Positions 9,829 to 20,080 of a DNA stretch of 64,000 nucleotides are shown here, one piece after another. The first letter of the stretch is position 1, and each line of letters opens with the position of its first letter. Source of the DNA: Actinomadura nitritigenes (GTDB lineage: Bacteria; Actinomycetota; Actinomycetes; Streptosporangiales; Streptosporangiaceae); NCBI RefSeq assembly GCF_017573545.1, contig NZ_JAGEOK010000004.1:310001-374000 (forward strand), written 5' to 3'. The translations under genes were made by a program, and so were the position numbers. Under the pieces are notes generated by a model. It was not told where the DNA came from and did not search any database. It saw nothing but the letters and a program-made list of their open reading frames with translations.

Positions 9829-9861
9829 AACGGAGACATCGACTCTGCGGAGGGATTCGCG

Positions 9862-10482
9862 ATGGCGGGCAAGAAGGGCGCGGGCGTGCTGGAGCTCGCC
9901 GTGCTCGGCCTGCTCCACGAGTCCCCGATGCACGGGTACGAGCTGCGCAAGCGGCTCAACACCCTGCTCGGCATGTTCCGCGCCTTCTCGTACGGGACCC
10001 TCTATCCGTGCCTCAAGCAGCTCCTCGCCAACGGGCTGATCGTCGAGGACCGGCCGGAGGAGCCGAACGCGACGCTCGCACTGCAGAGCCGCCGGTCGAA
10101 GATCGTCTACAAGCTCACCGCCGACGGCAAGGAACGGCTCCAGAACCTCCTGACCGAGGCCGGTCCGGCGTCCTGGGAGGACGAGGGGTTCGGCGTGCAC
10201 TTCGCCTTCTTCTCGCACACCCGCGCCGACGTCCGGCTGCGGATCCTCGAAGGCCGGCGCAGCCGGCTCGAGGAACGCCTGGAGGCCGTCCGCGCCGCCC
10301 TCGGCCGCACCCGGGAACGGGTCGACTCCTACACCCTGGAGCTGCAGAACCACGGGCTGGAGTCGGTCGAGCGCGAGGTCCGCTGGCTCAACGAGCTGAT
10401 CGGGCGCGAGCGGGCCGAGCAGGAACAGCAAGCCAGATCTTTCGAAAGCACTAAGGACATGCCTCGGGACAAGGGCCGCTGA
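9862..10482 (+). CDS. PadR family transcriptional regulator
   Basis: 206-residue regulator with an N-terminal winged helix ([20 protein letters not shown], then a TLYPCLKQL recognition segment) and a C-terminal coiled region with Arg/Glu-rich heptads (about 125-190) for dimerisation. This is the PadR layout with a long C-terminal domain. It lies directly upstream of inositol-3-phosphate synthase, the same pairing seen in mycobacteria (Rv0047c/ino1), so ino1 is the probable target along with its own promoter. The start is supported by the operator cluster just upstream. The ligand is unknown. Confidence 0.9.
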   Translation: MAGKKGAGVLELAVLGLLHESPMHGYELRKRLNTLLGMFRAFSYGTLYPCLKQLLANGLIVEDRPEEPNATLALQSRRSKIVYKLTADGKERLQNLLTEAGPASWEDEGFGVHFAFFSHTRADVRLRILEGRRSRLEERLEAVRAALGRTRERVDSYTLELQNHGLESVEREVRWLNELIGRERAEQEQQARSFESTKDMPRDKGR

Positions 10483-10594
10483 GGAGCGGCCCCACCTGGG
10501 ACGGGTGAACTCCACCTCAGGTCCCGCCAGTGGTGGCGTTCGCCCTCCGGGGCGGGCGAGGATCGCAACCGCAAGAGAATTAAGGAGCAATCGG

Positions 10595-11674
10595 ATGGGT
10601 TCCGTGCGCGTAGCCATCGTGGGTGTGGGCAACTGCGCCTCTTCGCTCGTCCAGGGTGTCGAGTTCTACAAGGACGCGAGCCCCGAGACGCGGGTCCCCG
10701 GCCTCATGCACGTCCAGTTCGGCGACTACCACGTCGGCGACGTCGAGTTCGTCGCCGCGTTCGACGTGGACGCCAAGAAGGTCGGGATGGACCTGTCCGA
10801 GGCCATCCACGCCAGCGAGAACAACACCATCAAGTTCGCCGACGTCCCGCCGACCGGCGTGACCGTCCAGCGCGGCCACACGTTCGACGGCCTCGGCGAG
10901 TACTACCTCGACATCATCGAGGAGTCCGACGCCGAGCCGGTCGACGTCGTGCAGGCGCTGAAGGACGCGAAGGTCGACGTGCTGGTGTCGTACCTGCCGG
11001 TGGGCTCGGAGGAGGCCGACCGCTTCTACGCCCAGTGCGCCATCGACGCCAAGGTCGCGTTCGTGAACGCGCTGCCGGTGTTCATCGCCTCCGACCCCGA
11101 GTGGGCCGCCAAGTTCACCGAGGCCGGCGTGCCGATCGTCGGCGACGACATCAAGTCGCAGGTCGGCGCCACCATCACGCACCGCGTCATGGCGAAGCTC
11201 TTCGAGGACCGCGGGGTCGAGCTGCTGCGCACGTACCAGCTCAACTTCGGCGGCAACATGGACTTCATGAACATGCTGGAGCGCAAGCGGCTCCAGTCCA
11301 AGAAGATCTCCAAGACGCAGTCGGTCACCTCGCAGATCCCGCACGAGATGGCGAAGGCCGACGTGCACATCGGCCCGTCCGACCACGTGCCGTGGCTGGA
11401 CGACCGCAAGTGGGCGTACGTCCGCCTGGAGGGCAAGTCCTTCGGCGACACCCCGCTGAACCTGGAGTACAAGCTGGAGGTCTGGGACTCCCCGAACTCC
11501 GCCGGCGTCATCATCGACGCGGTCCGCGCCGCGAAGATCGCCAAGGACCGCGGCATCGGCGGCCCGATCCTGTCCGCCAGCTCCTACTTCATGAAGTCGC
11601 CGCCGGAGCAGTACAACGACGACCAGGCCCGCCAGGCCGTCGAGAAGTTCATCGCCGGCGAGGTCGAGCGCTGA
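10595..11674 (+). CDS. ino1: Inositol-3-phosphate synthase
   Basis: Converts glucose-6-phosphate to myo-inositol-3-phosphate with NAD+, the first step to phosphatidylinositol, mannosylated inositol lipids and mycothiol. The 359-residue protein is the short actinobacterial/archaeal form. An N-terminal Rossmann motif ([10 protein letters not shown]) is followed by the conserved central segment with [10 protein letters not shown] and the lysine-rich [12 protein letters not shown] stretch that forms part of the active site. AAGGAG (10582-10587) lies 7 nt before ATG 10595. A 112-bp gap separates it from padR, and a strong terminator follows. Confidence 0.97.
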   Translation: MGSVRVAIVGVGNCASSLVQGVEFYKDASPETRVPGLMHVQFGDYHVGDVEFVAAFDVDAKKVGMDLSEAIHASENNTIKFADVPPTGVTVQRGHTFDGLGEYYLDIIEESDAEPVDVVQALKDAKVDVLVSYLPVGSEEADRFYAQCAIDAKVAFVNALPVFIASDPEWAAKFTEAGVPIVGDDIKSQVGATITHRVMAKLFEDRGVELLRTYQLNFGGNMDFMNMLERKRLQSKKISKTQSVTSQIPHEMAKADVHIGPSDHVPWLDDRKWAYVRLEGKSFGDTPLNLEYKLEVWDSPNSAGVIIDAVRAAKIAKDRGIGGPILSASSYFMKSPPEQYNDDQARQAVEKFIAGEVER

Positions 11675-11723
11675 TCCAGCGGACCTCCGCGCGCTGAGAG
11701 TCTCGTCACAAAGCTCTCCAAGG

Positions 11724-11758
11724 ACGCCCTGACAGTGGACATCCCGCTGTCAGGGCGT
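11724..11758 (+). terminator. ino1: Terminator after ino1
   Basis: A 12-bp perfect stem, ACGCCCTGACAG (11724-11735) with its complement at 11747-11758, around an 11-nt loop, followed by a T-rich stretch. Confidence 0.85.
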
Positions 11759-11871
11759 ACTTACTTCTCTACATAAAACGGTGATGTAGCGGCTCTTTGT
11801 CACGCTCTGGCCCTACTGTGACACCGCCGGTTATCGCAGACCAGCTGCCGGGTGCCGGACTGGAGGACGAC

Positions 11872-13641
11872 ATGGCGCGCGAGGTGATCAAGGTGACGGC
11901 GGGCATCGCCGGGCTCGCCGTCGGGCTGGCCGCGTGCGGCGGCGGGGGCGACGGCGCGTCCGCCGACGGCCCGCCCCGCGACGGCCGGACGCTCCGGATC
12001 GTCGGCTCGTCCGACGTCGAGCACCTGGACACCGCGTCGGTCGCCAGCGTCGGCGGGTACGGGCTCGCCCGCACGTTCGCCCGGACGCTGTTCGCCACCC
12101 GCGCGTCCAACGACTTCGCCGAGACCCTCGCCGTCCAGGCGGACGCCGCGGCCCGGCTGCCCAGCAGGGAGAACGGCGACATCGGCAAGGACGGGCGCAC
12201 CTACACGATCCGGCTGCGCGACGGCCTCATGTGGGACACCTCGCCGCCGCGGCCGGTGACCGCGCAGGACTTCGTCCGCGGGTTCCAGCGGCTGTGCAAC
12301 CCGGCGTCCCCGTCCGCCGGGAAGGGCTACTACATCTCGACGATCAAGGGGATGGACGGGTTCTGCCGCGGCTTCGGCGGCGTGAACGCCAGGGACGCGC
12401 GGGCGATCGCCGCCTACCAGCACGGCCACCCGATCGAGGGGGTCCGCGCGAAGGACGACCGGACGCTCGTGTTCCGGCTGAAGCACCCGGCCAGCGACTT
12501 CCTCAACCTGCTGTCGCTGCCGTTCACCGCCGCCGCGCCGCGCGAGTACGACGCGTACGTGCCCGACGGCCCCGAGCTGCGGCAGCACATGATCTCGGAC
12601 GGCCCGTACCGGCTCGAGCAGTACCGTCCGGGGATCTCCTACCTGCTGACGCGGAACCCGGTCTGGCGGCAGGACGCCGACCCGATCCGCGAGCGGCACG
12701 TGGCGCGGATCCAGATCACCCTCGGCCAGGACTCGCCGGAGACGGTGCAGCAGCAGATCGAGCAGGGCGCCGCCGATCTCGCGTGGGACCAGCCCGTCCC
12801 GACGTCGGCGATCCCGCGGCTGCGCGACGACCCGCGCTTCGCCATCCGGGAGACCCCGAACAACAGCCCCTACCTGGTGTTCAACCTGCGCAGCCCGAAC
12901 AACGGCGGCGCGCTCGGCGACCGGGCGGTCCGGCAGGCGCTGGAGTACGCGGTCGACCGCAGCGCCCTCATCAAGATCGTCGGGGGGCCGTCGGTGGCGC
13001 AGCCGCTGCACACCGTGATCCCGCCGGGCAACTCGGGCTACGCCGCGTCGAACCCGTACCCGACGCCGAACGAGTTGGGCGACCCGGGCAAGTGCCGGCA
13101 ACTCCTGGCGAAGACGGGCCACCGGAAGCTCACGCTGAAGTTCCCGTACCGCACCAACAGCGTCCACAAGCTCATCGCCCAGTCCATCGCCGAGAACCTG
13201 TCCGCGTGCGGCGTCGACACCCGGCTCACCCCGGACACCGGCGGCTCGTTCTACTCCAGCACCATCGCGACGCCCGCGCGCGCCCGCGAGGGCCAGTGGG
13301 ACATCGCCGCGCCCGGCTGGACGCCCGACTGGTACGGCAACAACGGCCGCTCGATCATCCAGCCGCTGTTCGACGGGCGCGGCTACGGGCAGAACTCCAC
13401 CGACTACGGCGGCTACAACAATCCGCAGGTCAACGCGCTGATCGACAGCGCGCTCACGGCGACGGACGCCGGGCACGCGGCCGGCTACTGGCAGCAGGCC
13501 GACCAGCTGATCATGGCGGACGCGGCGATCGTCCCGCTCCTCGACCGCGCGCACACGATCTTCCGTTCGGAGCGGGTCCACGGGGCGGTGTTCGTCCCCA
13601 CGGCCGCCGGCTACGACTACACGAGGCTGTGGTTGTCCTAG
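11872..13641 (+). CDS. ABC transporter peptide-type substrate-binding lipoprotein (SBP family 5)
   Basis: 589-residue extracytoplasmic solute-binding protein. A short signal peptide ends in a lipobox (GLAAC, lipidated Cys about residue 22). The mature part has the bacterial extracellular solute-binding family 5 pattern: the DGRTYTIRLRDGLMW segment, the DAxxPIRERHVxxI-type middle region, and the AVRQALEYAVDR hinge, as in oligopeptide/nickel-type binding proteins. No permease or ATPase gene is adjacent, so it may work with a transporter encoded elsewhere. GGAGG (11862-11866) lies 5 nt before ATG 11872. The ligand cannot be inferred. Confidence 0.9.
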   Translation: MAREVIKVTAGIAGLAVGLAACGGGGDGASADGPPRDGRTLRIVGSSDVEHLDTASVASVGGYGLARTFARTLFATRASNDFAETLAVQADAAARLPSRENGDIGKDGRTYTIRLRDGLMWDTSPPRPVTAQDFVRGFQRLCNPASPSAGKGYYISTIKGMDGFCRGFGGVNARDARAIAAYQHGHPIEGVRAKDDRTLVFRLKHPASDFLNLLSLPFTAAAPREYDAYVPDGPELRQHMISDGPYRLEQYRPGISYLLTRNPVWRQDADPIRERHVARIQITLGQDSPETVQQQIEQGAADLAWDQPVPTSAIPRLRDDPRFAIRETPNNSPYLVFNLRSPNNGGALGDRAVRQALEYAVDRSALIKIVGGPSVAQPLHTVIPPGNSGYAASNPYPTPNELGDPGKCRQLLAKTGHRKLTLKFPYRTNSVHKLIAQSIAENLSACGVDTRLTPDTGGSFYSSTIATPARAREGQWDIAAPGWTPDWYGNNGRSIIQPLFDGRGYGQNSTDYGGYNNPQVNALIDSALTATDAGHAAGYWQQADQLIMADAAIVPLLDRAHTIFRSERVHGAVFVPTAAGYDYTRLWLS

Positions 13642-13647
13642 CGGAGG

Positions 13648-13690
13648 GGTCGCGCGGGTCGCGCGGGTCGCGGGGGTCGCGGGGGTCGCC
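13648..13690. repeat. 9-bp tandem repeat GGTCGCGSG, about 4.7 copies
   Basis: Four full copies (13648-13683) and a partial fifth fill the short gap between the binding-protein stop and the MFS promoter. It is likely a slippage-prone simple repeat; no function is evident. Confidence 0.8.
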
Positions 13691-13698
13691 GCCCCAGG

Positions 13699-13704
13699 TA
13701 CTTT
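13699..13704 (+). promoter_or_regulatory. -10 element for a leaderless MFS mRNA
   Basis: TACTTT ends 6 nt before the GTG start at 13711, and no Shine-Dalgarno sequence is present, so transcription probably starts on the start codon. No clear -35 is seen; the 9-bp repeat occupies that position. Confidence 0.5.
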
Positions 13705-13710
13705 GATCAG

Positions 13711-15033
13711 GTGAAAGCCGGTGAGCTGGGCGCGATCGTGCGGGGGCGGGACTTCCGCCGCCTGTACGCGACGCGGCTGACGTCCCAGCTCACCGACGGC
13801 GTCTTCCAGGTCGCGCTGGCCGGCTACGTGTTCTTCTCGCCGGAGCGGCAGGCGACGGCGGGTAAGGCCGCGGCGGCGTTCGCGGTGACGCTGCTGCCGT
13901 ACTCGGCGCTCGGGCCGTTCGCCGGGGTGTTCATCGACCGGTGGCAGCGGCGGCAGATCCTCGTGTGGACGCCGGTCCTGCGGGCGATGGTCGTGCTGCT
14001 CGTCGCGGCGCTGGTCGCGAGCGGGCGGGACGGCGCCGGTTTCTTCCTGGCCGTGCTGGTGGTGCTCGGCGTCAACCGGTTCTTCCTGTCGGCGCTGTCG
14101 GCGGCGCTGCCGCACGTGGTGCGGCGCGAGCACCTGGTGACGGCGAACGCGTTCTCGGTGACGAGCGGGACGGTGATCGCGTTCGTCGGGGGCGGCACCG
14201 GCTACCTGCTGCGCACCCTGTTCGGCGGCGGGGAGCGGGGGACGGCGCTGATCCTGGCGTCGGCCGCGGGGATGTACCTGGCCGCCGGGGCGATCGCGAC
14301 GCTGCTGCCGCGCGGGCTGCTCGGCCCGTACCCGGCGGAGGCGGAGGCGCTGGCGGGCCGCGGTCCCGGGCGTGGCGCGCCGGGGGTGCGGGACGCGTTC
14401 GGCGCGGTGCTGTCCGGGCTGGCCGACGGGGCGCGGCACATCGCGGGACGGCGGCCGGCGGCGCTGGCGCTCGGCGCGATCTCGTTCCACCGGTTCCTGT
14501 ACGGGATCATCCTGATGATGACGCTGCTGCTGTGCCGCGGCCATTTCGCCGGCGACGCCGACGAGGGGCTGGCGACGCTGGCGCTGATGCTGGGCGTGTC
14601 GGGGGCGGGGTACTTCGCGGCGGCGCTCGTGACGCCGCCGGTGGTGCGGCGGATCAGCAAGCAGGCGTGGATCGCGCTGCTGCTGGCCGCCGCGGCGGCG
14701 GGGATGCTGCTGCTCGGCCTGCCGTTCTCCGAGACGGCGTGGACGGCGGGCGCGTTCGGGCTCGGCGTCGTGTCGCAGGGCGTGAAGCTGTGCGTCGACA
14801 CGACGCTCCAGGAGTCGATCGACGACGCGTACCGGGGCCGGGTGTTCTCGGTCTACGACATGCTGTTCAACACGACGTTCGCCGCGGCCGCCGCGCTCGC
14901 GGCGACCTGGCTGCCGTCGGACGGGGTCGCGTCGATGACCCTGGTCGCGGTGGTCGTCGCGTACGCGGCGGGCGCCGCGGCGTTCTGGACGGCGTCGGTG
15001 CGCGCCCCGAAGACCGTCCCGGTGCGGGACTAG
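13711..15033 (+). CDS. MFS transporter
   Basis: 440-residue membrane protein with about twelve hydrophobic segments and the MFS-type loop (GVFIDRWQRRQILV) after the second helix. It resembles the conserved actinobacterial exporter family that includes Rv0037c, found near ino1 in mycobacteria. The substrate is unknown. A GTG start is used without a Shine-Dalgarno sequence. Its stop codon overlaps that of the convergent serine hydrolase gene in the shared tetranucleotide CTAG (15030-15033). Confidence 0.88.
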   Translation: MKAGELGAIVRGRDFRRLYATRLTSQLTDGVFQVALAGYVFFSPERQATAGKAAAAFAVTLLPYSALGPFAGVFIDRWQRRQILVWTPVLRAMVVLLVAALVASGRDGAGFFLAVLVVLGVNRFFLSALSAALPHVVRREHLVTANAFSVTSGTVIAFVGGGTGYLLRTLFGGGERGTALILASAAGMYLAAGAIATLLPRGLLGPYPAEAEALAGRGPGRGAPGVRDAFGAVLSGLADGARHIAGRRPAALALGAISFHRFLYGIILMMTLLLCRGHFAGDADEGLATLALMLGVSGAGYFAAALVTPPVVRRISKQAWIALLLAAAAAGMLLLGLPFSETAWTAGAFGLGVVSQGVKLCVDTTLQESIDDAYRGRVFSVYDMLFNTTFAAAAALAATWLPSDGVASMTLVAVVVAYAAGAAAFWTASVRAPKTVPVRD

Positions 15034-16217
15034 GCGTCCTGCGCGAGGATCAGCTTCTCCAGGAGCGACTCGATCGGTGCGCTGGTCTGCGCGTCGTAGT
15101 TGCAGAGGATCACGGTGGTCCATTCCGAGTACGGGTAGGTGTACCAGGCGGTGTCGATGCCCTGGGAACCGCCGTTGTGGCCGAGGATCCGCTGCCCGTT
15201 GACGAGCGCGCTGTCCGGCCCGTATCCCGCGAACATCGTTTTGGCGGGCTTGCCGTCCTTGGGGGGCAGCGTGGCGATCGGCACCTTCGGGGTGGTGATG
15301 AGTTCGGTGTGGAGACGGCTGAGGAGCTTGTGGCCGTTCAGGGCCGAGGTGAAGCGCGCCATGTCCGGCGCGGTGGCGAAGGCGCCGCCGTCGGGCAGTC
15401 CCATGAAGTCGCGTCCCGCCAGATCCTCGCGCTGCCCCGAGGACGTGGTGGTGTAGGGGTGGGCGATGCGCCGGTCGTTCCGCGCCTGCGGCCGGGCGTA
15501 GAAGTCCGCCCCGGTCATCCCCGCCGCTTTGAAGACGTACCGGCGGACGTAGTCGTAGTAGGACAGGCCGGACACCTTCGCCACGATCGCGCCCAGCGTG
15601 ACGAAGGCCGAGTTGCTGTACAGGTAGCCCGTTCCCGGCGTGAAGTGCAGCCTGTTCCGGCGGATGAGCGCCATGGTGCCGTCCATGACCTGGTCGGCGC
15701 TGGTCCAGGTGTCCTGGAGTCGCGGGTACTCGGGGTTCTCCTGGTGGTAGTCCCCCATGCCGGAGGTGTGGGTGAGCATCTGGTGCACGGTGACGGTGTC
15801 GGCGATCTCGGCGGGGAACCCGTCGAGATACGTGCCCAGTTTGGCCTCGTAGGCGATCTTCCCCGCCTCGGCCAGCTGCGCGACCGCCACCCCGACGAAG
15901 ACCTTGCTGACGGAGGCGAGCGCGAAGACGGTGTCCGGCCCGTTGCGGATGGAGCGTTCCTTGTCGGCCATCCCGTAGGACCTGGAGAGCACGGTCCTCC
16001 CGCGGTTCACGAGCAGGACGGTGCCGGAGAAACGGTCGTTGGCCGCCTGCTGCCGGACGAACCGGTCGAACTCGCCACCTGGCCGCAGACCTGCGGGAAT
16101 CCGTGCCCGCCCGGTGGCGCCGCCGGCACTCGCCGTTCCGGTGGCCGCCAGCAGCCCTCCCGCGGCGAGCGGTACGGTCCCCATCACCCCGAGCGCGGAA
16201 CGTCGGTTCATGCCCAT
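15030..16217 (-). CDS. Secreted serine hydrolase, beta-lactamase/DD-peptidase family (S12)
   Basis: 395-residue exported protein. A Tat-type signal (MNRRSALG, then a hydrophobic stretch ending near AGGA) leads to a class C beta-lactamase-like fold with SVSK (Ser102, Lys105), the YSN motif (LYSNSAF) and HNGG as the third box. Members act as D-alanyl-D-alanine carboxypeptidases, esterases or amidases; the substrate is not predictable. ATG 16217 has GGAG 7 nt upstream. Convergent with the MFS gene, sharing stop-codon bases. Confidence 0.88.
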   Translation of the reverse strand: MGMNRRSALGVMGTVPLAAGGLLAATGTASAGGATGRARIPAGLRPGGEFDRFVRQQAANDRFSGTVLLVNRGRTVLSRSYGMADKERSIRNGPDTVFALASVSKVFVGVAVAQLAEAGKIAYEAKLGTYLDGFPAEIADTVTVHQMLTHTSGMGDYHQENPEYPRLQDTWTSADQVMDGTMALIRRNRLHFTPGTGYLYSNSAFVTLGAIVAKVSGLSYYDYVRRYVFKAAGMTGADFYARPQARNDRRIAHPYTTTSSGQREDLAGRDFMGLPDGGAFATAPDMARFTSALNGHKLLSRLHTELITTPKVPIATLPPKDGKPAKTMFAGYGPDSALVNGQRILGHNGGSQGIDTAWYTYPYSEWTTVILCNYDAQTSAPIESLLEKLILAQDA

Positions 16218-16297
16218 CCTGCTTCTCCCCTCACAGCGGCGAACTGGTGAGGAGAGGCAATCTGATCGTGTGTTTCCCGGCCGTTACCCGGTTCGGC

Positions 16298-17611
16298 TCA
16301 GAGGGACTCGGCGATCGCGTAGAGGGCGGAGCCGATGTGCCCGACCTCGTCCTCGGTGCACACGTACGGCGGCATCGTGTAGACCAGCTTCCCGAACGGG
16401 CGGAGCCAGACTCCGTGGGCCATCGCGAGCTCCTGGACGGCGGTCACGTCGACGGGTTCGCGGGCCTCGACCACGCCGATCGCGCCGAGGACGCGGACGT
16501 CGGCGACCGCGGGCAGCTCCCCGGCGCCGGACAGCTCGCTGGTGAGGACGGCCTCGATGGTGTCGACCTCCTCCCGCCAGTCGCGGGACAGCAGCAGGTC
16601 GATGGACGCGGACGCGACGGCGGCGGCGAGCGGGTTCGCCATGAACGTCGGCCCGTGCATGAGCGCGCCCGCCTCGCCGGAGGTGATGCCGTGCGCGACG
16701 CGGTCGGTGCACAGCGTCGCGGCCATCGTCATGTACCCGCCGGTCAGGGCCTTGCCGACGGACATGATGTCGGGGACCACCTCGGCGTGGTCGCAGCCCC
16801 ACATCTCGCCCGTCCGGCCGAACCCGGTGGCGATCTCGTCCAGGACGAGCAGGAGGCCGTGCTCGTCGGCGATGTCGCGGAGCGCGCGCAGGTACTCGGG
16901 GGCGTAGAAGCGCATCCCGCCGGCGCCCTGGACGATCGGCTCGGCGATGATCCCGGCGAGCTCGTGGGCGTGCTCGGCGGCGAGCCTCGCGACCTCGTCG
17001 AGGTACGCCTGGTCGGGGTCGGCGGTGTAGCCGAGCGGCGGCACCGGCGCGAACACGTGCCGGGCGAGGACGTCGCCGAACAGGTGGTGCATGCCGTTGA
17101 CGGGGTCGCAGACGGCCATGTCGCCGAAGGTGTCGCCGTGGTAGCCGCCGCGGACGGTCAGCAGCCGGTGCCGTTCCGGGCGGCCCTGCGACCGCCAGTA
17201 CTGCATCGCCATCTTGATCGCGACCTCGACGGCGACGGAGCCGGAGTCGGCGAAGAACACCTTCGTGAGCGGCTCGGGCGTCAGCTCGACGAGCCGCTCG
17301 GCGAGCCGCACGGCGGGCGGGTGGGTCAGCCCGCCGAACATCACGTGCGCCATCTTGCCGAGCTGCCCGGTGACGGCGGCGTTCAGCTTCGGGTGGTTGT
17401 AGCCGTGGATCGCGGCCCACCACGACGACATCCCGTCGATCAGCTCGGTGCCGTCGGCGAGGGTGAGCCGGACGCCGTCCGCGGACACAACGGGCTGGAC
17501 GGGCGCCGTCGCGGGCATCGGCGCGTACGGGTGCCAGATGTGCTCGCGGTCGAACGCGAGCATCCGCTCGGCCTCGGCCGGGCTCATCCGGCCCAGCTGC
17601 AGCGGGATCAC
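16298..17611 (-). CDS. bioA: Adenosylmethionine-8-amino-7-oxononanoate aminotransferase (biotin synthesis)
   Basis: PLP enzyme that uses S-adenosylmethionine to aminate KAPA to DAPA in biotin synthesis. The 437-residue protein shows class III aminotransferase features: the substrate-side [11 protein letters not shown] segment, [22 protein letters not shown] and the PLP lysine in [10 protein letters not shown]. The GTG start at 17611 overlaps the cca stop as GTGA, with GGAGG 4 nt upstream, so translation is probably coupled to cca. No other biotin gene is visible nearby. The internal ATG at 17587 is an alternative start with no Shine-Dalgarno sequence. Confidence 0.95.
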   Translation of the reverse strand: MIPLQLGRMSPAEAERMLAFDREHIWHPYAPMPATAPVQPVVSADGVRLTLADGTELIDGMSSWWAAIHGYNHPKLNAAVTGQLGKMAHVMFGGLTHPPAVRLAERLVELTPEPLTKVFFADSGSVAVEVAIKMAMQYWRSQGRPERHRLLTVRGGYHGDTFGDMAVCDPVNGMHHLFGDVLARHVFAPVPPLGYTADPDQAYLDEVARLAAEHAHELAGIIAEPIVQGAGGMRFYAPEYLRALRDIADEHGLLLVLDEIATGFGRTGEMWGCDHAEVVPDIMSVGKALTGGYMTMAATLCTDRVAHGITSGEAGALMHGPTFMANPLAAAVASASIDLLLSRDWREEVDTIEAVLTSELSGAGELPAVADVRVLGAIGVVEAREPVDVTAVQELAMAHGVWLRPFGKLVYTMPPYVCTEDEVGHIGSALYAIAESL

Positions 17612-19122
17612 TCCTCCTCCGAGGCCGTCGGGCCGGCGGCCGCCCCGGCGGGCGGGTCGGGCTCGATCCCCTCGCCGGCGGCCCAGCGGCGCAGCTCCCG
17701 CTCGGCGGCCTCCTTGCCGACCATCCCCTGGTCGAGGCGCAGCTCGAGGAGGAACTTGTAGGCCCGGCCGACGAGCGGCCCCGGCCTGATGCCGAGGATC
17801 GCCTGGATCTCGTTGCCGTCGAGCTCCGGGCGGATCGAGGCGAGCTCCTCCTCCTCGGCGAGCCGCTCGATCCGCGCCTCCAGGTCGTCGTAGGTGCGGC
17901 GGAGCCGGTCGGCCTTGCGCTTGTTGCGGGTGGTGCAGTCGGCCCGGGTCAGCTTGTGCAGCCGGGCGAGCAGGGGACCGGCGTCGCGGACGTACCGGCG
18001 GACGGCCGAGTCCGTCCACTCGCCGGTGCCGTAGCCGTGGAACCGCAGGTGCAGCTCCACCAGGCGCGACACGTCGGCGATGACGTCCTTCGGATAGCGC
18101 AGCGCGGTCAGCCGCTTGCGGGTCATCTTCGCGCCGACGACCTCGTGGTGGTGGAACGACACCCGGCCGCCGGACTCGAACCGGCGGGTGCGCGGCTTGC
18201 CGATGTCGTGCAGCAGCGCCGCGAGCCGCAGGATGAGGTCGGGCCCCTGCTCCTCCTGCGCGATCGCCTGCTCCAGCACGATCAGCGAGTGCTCGTAGAC
18301 GTCCTTGTGCCGGTGGTGCTCGTCGATCTCCAGCCGCAGCTTCGGCAGCTCCGGCAGCACGTGCGCGGCGAGCCCCGTGTCGACCAGCAGCGCCAGGCCC
18401 TCGCGCGGGTACCGGCCGCAGATCAGCTTGGACAGCTCGTCGCGCACCCGCTCGGCGGAGACGATCTCGATGCGGCCCGCCATGTCCTTCATCGCCTGGA
18501 CGACGTCGGGCGCGACGGTGAAGCCGAGCTGCGCGGCGAACCGGGCGGCGCGCATCATCCGCAGCGGGTCGTCGTTGAACGAGTCCTCCGGCTTCCCCGG
18601 CGTCCGCAGCACCTTGCGCTGCAGGTCGGTGAGGCCGCCGAACGGGTCGACGAACTCGTACCCGGGCAGCCGCGCCGCCATCGCGTTCACCGCGAAGTCG
18701 CGGCGGCGCAGGTCCTCGACGAGGGACGTCCCGTACGACACCTCCGGCTTGCGGGACTTCGGGTCGTAGGACTCGCTGCGGTAGGTGGTGATCTCCAGCT
18801 CGTGGCCGTCCTTGCGGAGGCCGACCGTGCCGAACTCGATGCCGATCGTCCAGACCGCGTCCGCCCAGCCGTCGATGATCTCCAGGATCCGCTGCGGCGG
18901 CGCGTCGGTGGTCAGGTCGACGTCCTTGGACGAGCGGCGCAGCAGCGCGTCCCGGACCGGCCCGCCGACCAGCGCCAGCTCGTACCCGGCGGCGGCGAAC
19001 CGCTCGCCCAGCTCGTCGGCGACCGGCGCTATCCGGCGCAGCAGCTCCGCGATCGCGGTCCTGCGCCGCGCCGTGGCGCTGGGGTTCTCGTTGTCGTCGG
19101 GCACCTGGTCGAGCACGGCCAT
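17608..19122 (-). CDS. cca: CCA tRNA nucleotidyltransferase
   Basis: Adds or repairs the 3' CCA of tRNAs. The 504-residue protein begins with a class II nucleotidyltransferase head (GGPVRDALL, then KDVDLTTDA with the metal-binding acidic pair), the [11 protein letters not shown] motif, and a downstream HD domain with HDIGKPRT (actinobacterial form, equivalent to Rv3907c pcnA). It occupies the conserved slot at the edge of the oriC region, divergent from ybaK. It shares GTGA with bioA downstream. Confidence 0.96.
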   Translation of the reverse strand: MAVLDQVPDDNENPSATARRRTAIAELLRRIAPVADELGERFAAAGYELALVGGPVRDALLRRSSKDVDLTTDAPPQRILEIIDGWADAVWTIGIEFGTVGLRKDGHELEITTYRSESYDPKSRKPEVSYGTSLVEDLRRRDFAVNAMAARLPGYEFVDPFGGLTDLQRKVLRTPGKPEDSFNDDPLRMMRAARFAAQLGFTVAPDVVQAMKDMAGRIEIVSAERVRDELSKLICGRYPREGLALLVDTGLAAHVLPELPKLRLEIDEHHRHKDVYEHSLIVLEQAIAQEEQGPDLILRLAALLHDIGKPRTRRFESGGRVSFHHHEVVGAKMTRKRLTALRYPKDVIADVSRLVELHLRFHGYGTGEWTDSAVRRYVRDAGPLLARLHKLTRADCTTRNKRKADRLRRTYDDLEARIERLAEEEELASIRPELDGNEIQAILGIRPGPLVGRAYKFLLELRLDQGMVGKEAAERELRRWAAGEGIEPDPPAGAAAGPTASEEE

Positions 19123-19462
19123 CGAGCGTATTTCCTTGGTGAGCGGGCTGACAAAGGACTTTCGGCGGGTCCGGGCCCTTCACACGGCGTCGGCCCCGGG
19201 TCACGTTCTGGGCACCCCGATGCCGCCGGCGCGACCGCCGGTGAGCCTCCCGTACGCACAACGGTAGCGGGATCCCCAGGCGGTACGGTCCGCCGCACCT
19301 GCGGGTCAGGCCCGTCGGGAGGCTTCACCTGCCGTTCGGCGAGTGTTGATCCGAACACCTCGGGTATGTGGGGACATTCCCCGCAGAGTGCGACCTACGG
19401 GGGCACAGGGAGACCGGCACGGGGATGTGCGGGACGTTCCCCCCGCAGGACGGAGCCAGAAC
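19123..19462. promoter_or_regulatory. cca/ybaK divergent promoter region with paired palindromes
   Basis: GGGGACATTCCCC (19370-19382) and GGGACGTTCCC (19431-19441) are two related palindromes with centres about 60 bp apart, each in the context ATGTG...CCGCAG. GTGTT-N6-AACAC (19343-19358) lies just upstream. They look like paired operator half-sites for an unidentified regulator. No gene fits in this gap. Confidence 0.45.
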
Positions 19463-20044
19463 ATGAAGGACGCGCTCACCCTCCACCGCGCGCTGCTCGA
19501 GTGGGAGGCCGTGCACGAGATCGTGCGCCTGCCCATCGGGATCGCGCACGCCGACGAGCTGCCGAAGGCGCTCGGCCTGCCGGCGGACCGGTGCCTGGTG
19601 ACGCGCGTCTTCGCCTGTGACGACTCCGGCCCCGACGACGCGCGTCCGGGCCGGCGCTTCCTCACCGGGGTGATCGTCCGGGCGGGGGACCGGCCGCCCG
19701 CCGAATCGGTCCGCCGCGCCATGGGCGCCCGGCGGATCGGGCCGGCCCGCGCCGACCTGGTCAACGCCGTCACCGAGTACGCGGCCGGGCTGGTCTGCCC
19801 GCTGCTGCTGCCGGAGTCGATGCCGCTGCTGATCGACCGGCGGCTGGTGGACGGCCCGCCCGGCCCCGGCGTCGTCTACACCCCGACCGGCGAGCCGTCC
19901 ACGGCGCTCGGCATCCGCGGCCCCGACCTCGCCGCGTTGTGCCAGGCCGAGCCGGTCGATCTCGGCGCCCCGGCGGGCGTTCCGGCGCCCGCGCCGCGGC
20001 ACGGCGGGCCGAACACGCCCGGACGGCGCCATCCGGTGGGCTGA
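19463..20044 (+). CDS. YbaK/ProX-like aminoacyl-tRNA deacylase domain protein
   Basis: 193-residue cytoplasmic protein resembling the YbaK/EbsC/ProX family, which hydrolyses mischarged aminoacyl-tRNAs. Visible family traits are the central beta-rich stretch and the GLVCPLLLPESMPLLIDRRL segment that matches the family's G-x-P-x-LP...vlvD pattern. GGAG lies 7 nt before ATG 19463. It is placed between cca and DUF6049, where many actinomycetes carry a Nudix hydrolase; no Nudix gene is visible here. The C-terminal 25 residues are Pro/Arg-rich. Substrate specificity is unknown. Confidence 0.75.
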   Translation: MKDALTLHRALLEWEAVHEIVRLPIGIAHADELPKALGLPADRCLVTRVFACDDSGPDDARPGRRFLTGVIVRAGDRPPAESVRRAMGARRIGPARADLVNAVTEYAAGLVCPLLLPESMPLLIDRRLVDGPPGPGVVYTPTGEPSTALGIRGPDLAALCQAEPVDLGAPAGVPAPAPRHGGPNTPGRRHPVG

Positions 20045-20080
20045 TCCGCCTCGGAAGTCCGCCGCCCCGCCGGTCCCGAC

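Larger units (their letters stand above)
9349..9861. other. Divergent intergenic region between PBP2 and padR
   Basis: Carries the PBP2 leader with its Shine-Dalgarno sequence at one end and a PadR operator cluster at the other. One weak minus-strand small ORF is listed separately. Nothing else is recognised. Confidence 0.5.

Noticed and set aside
13648..13690. 9-bp GC repeat considered as an operator array
   Set aside because: Simple-sequence character and no dyad symmetry; slippage repeat is simpler.
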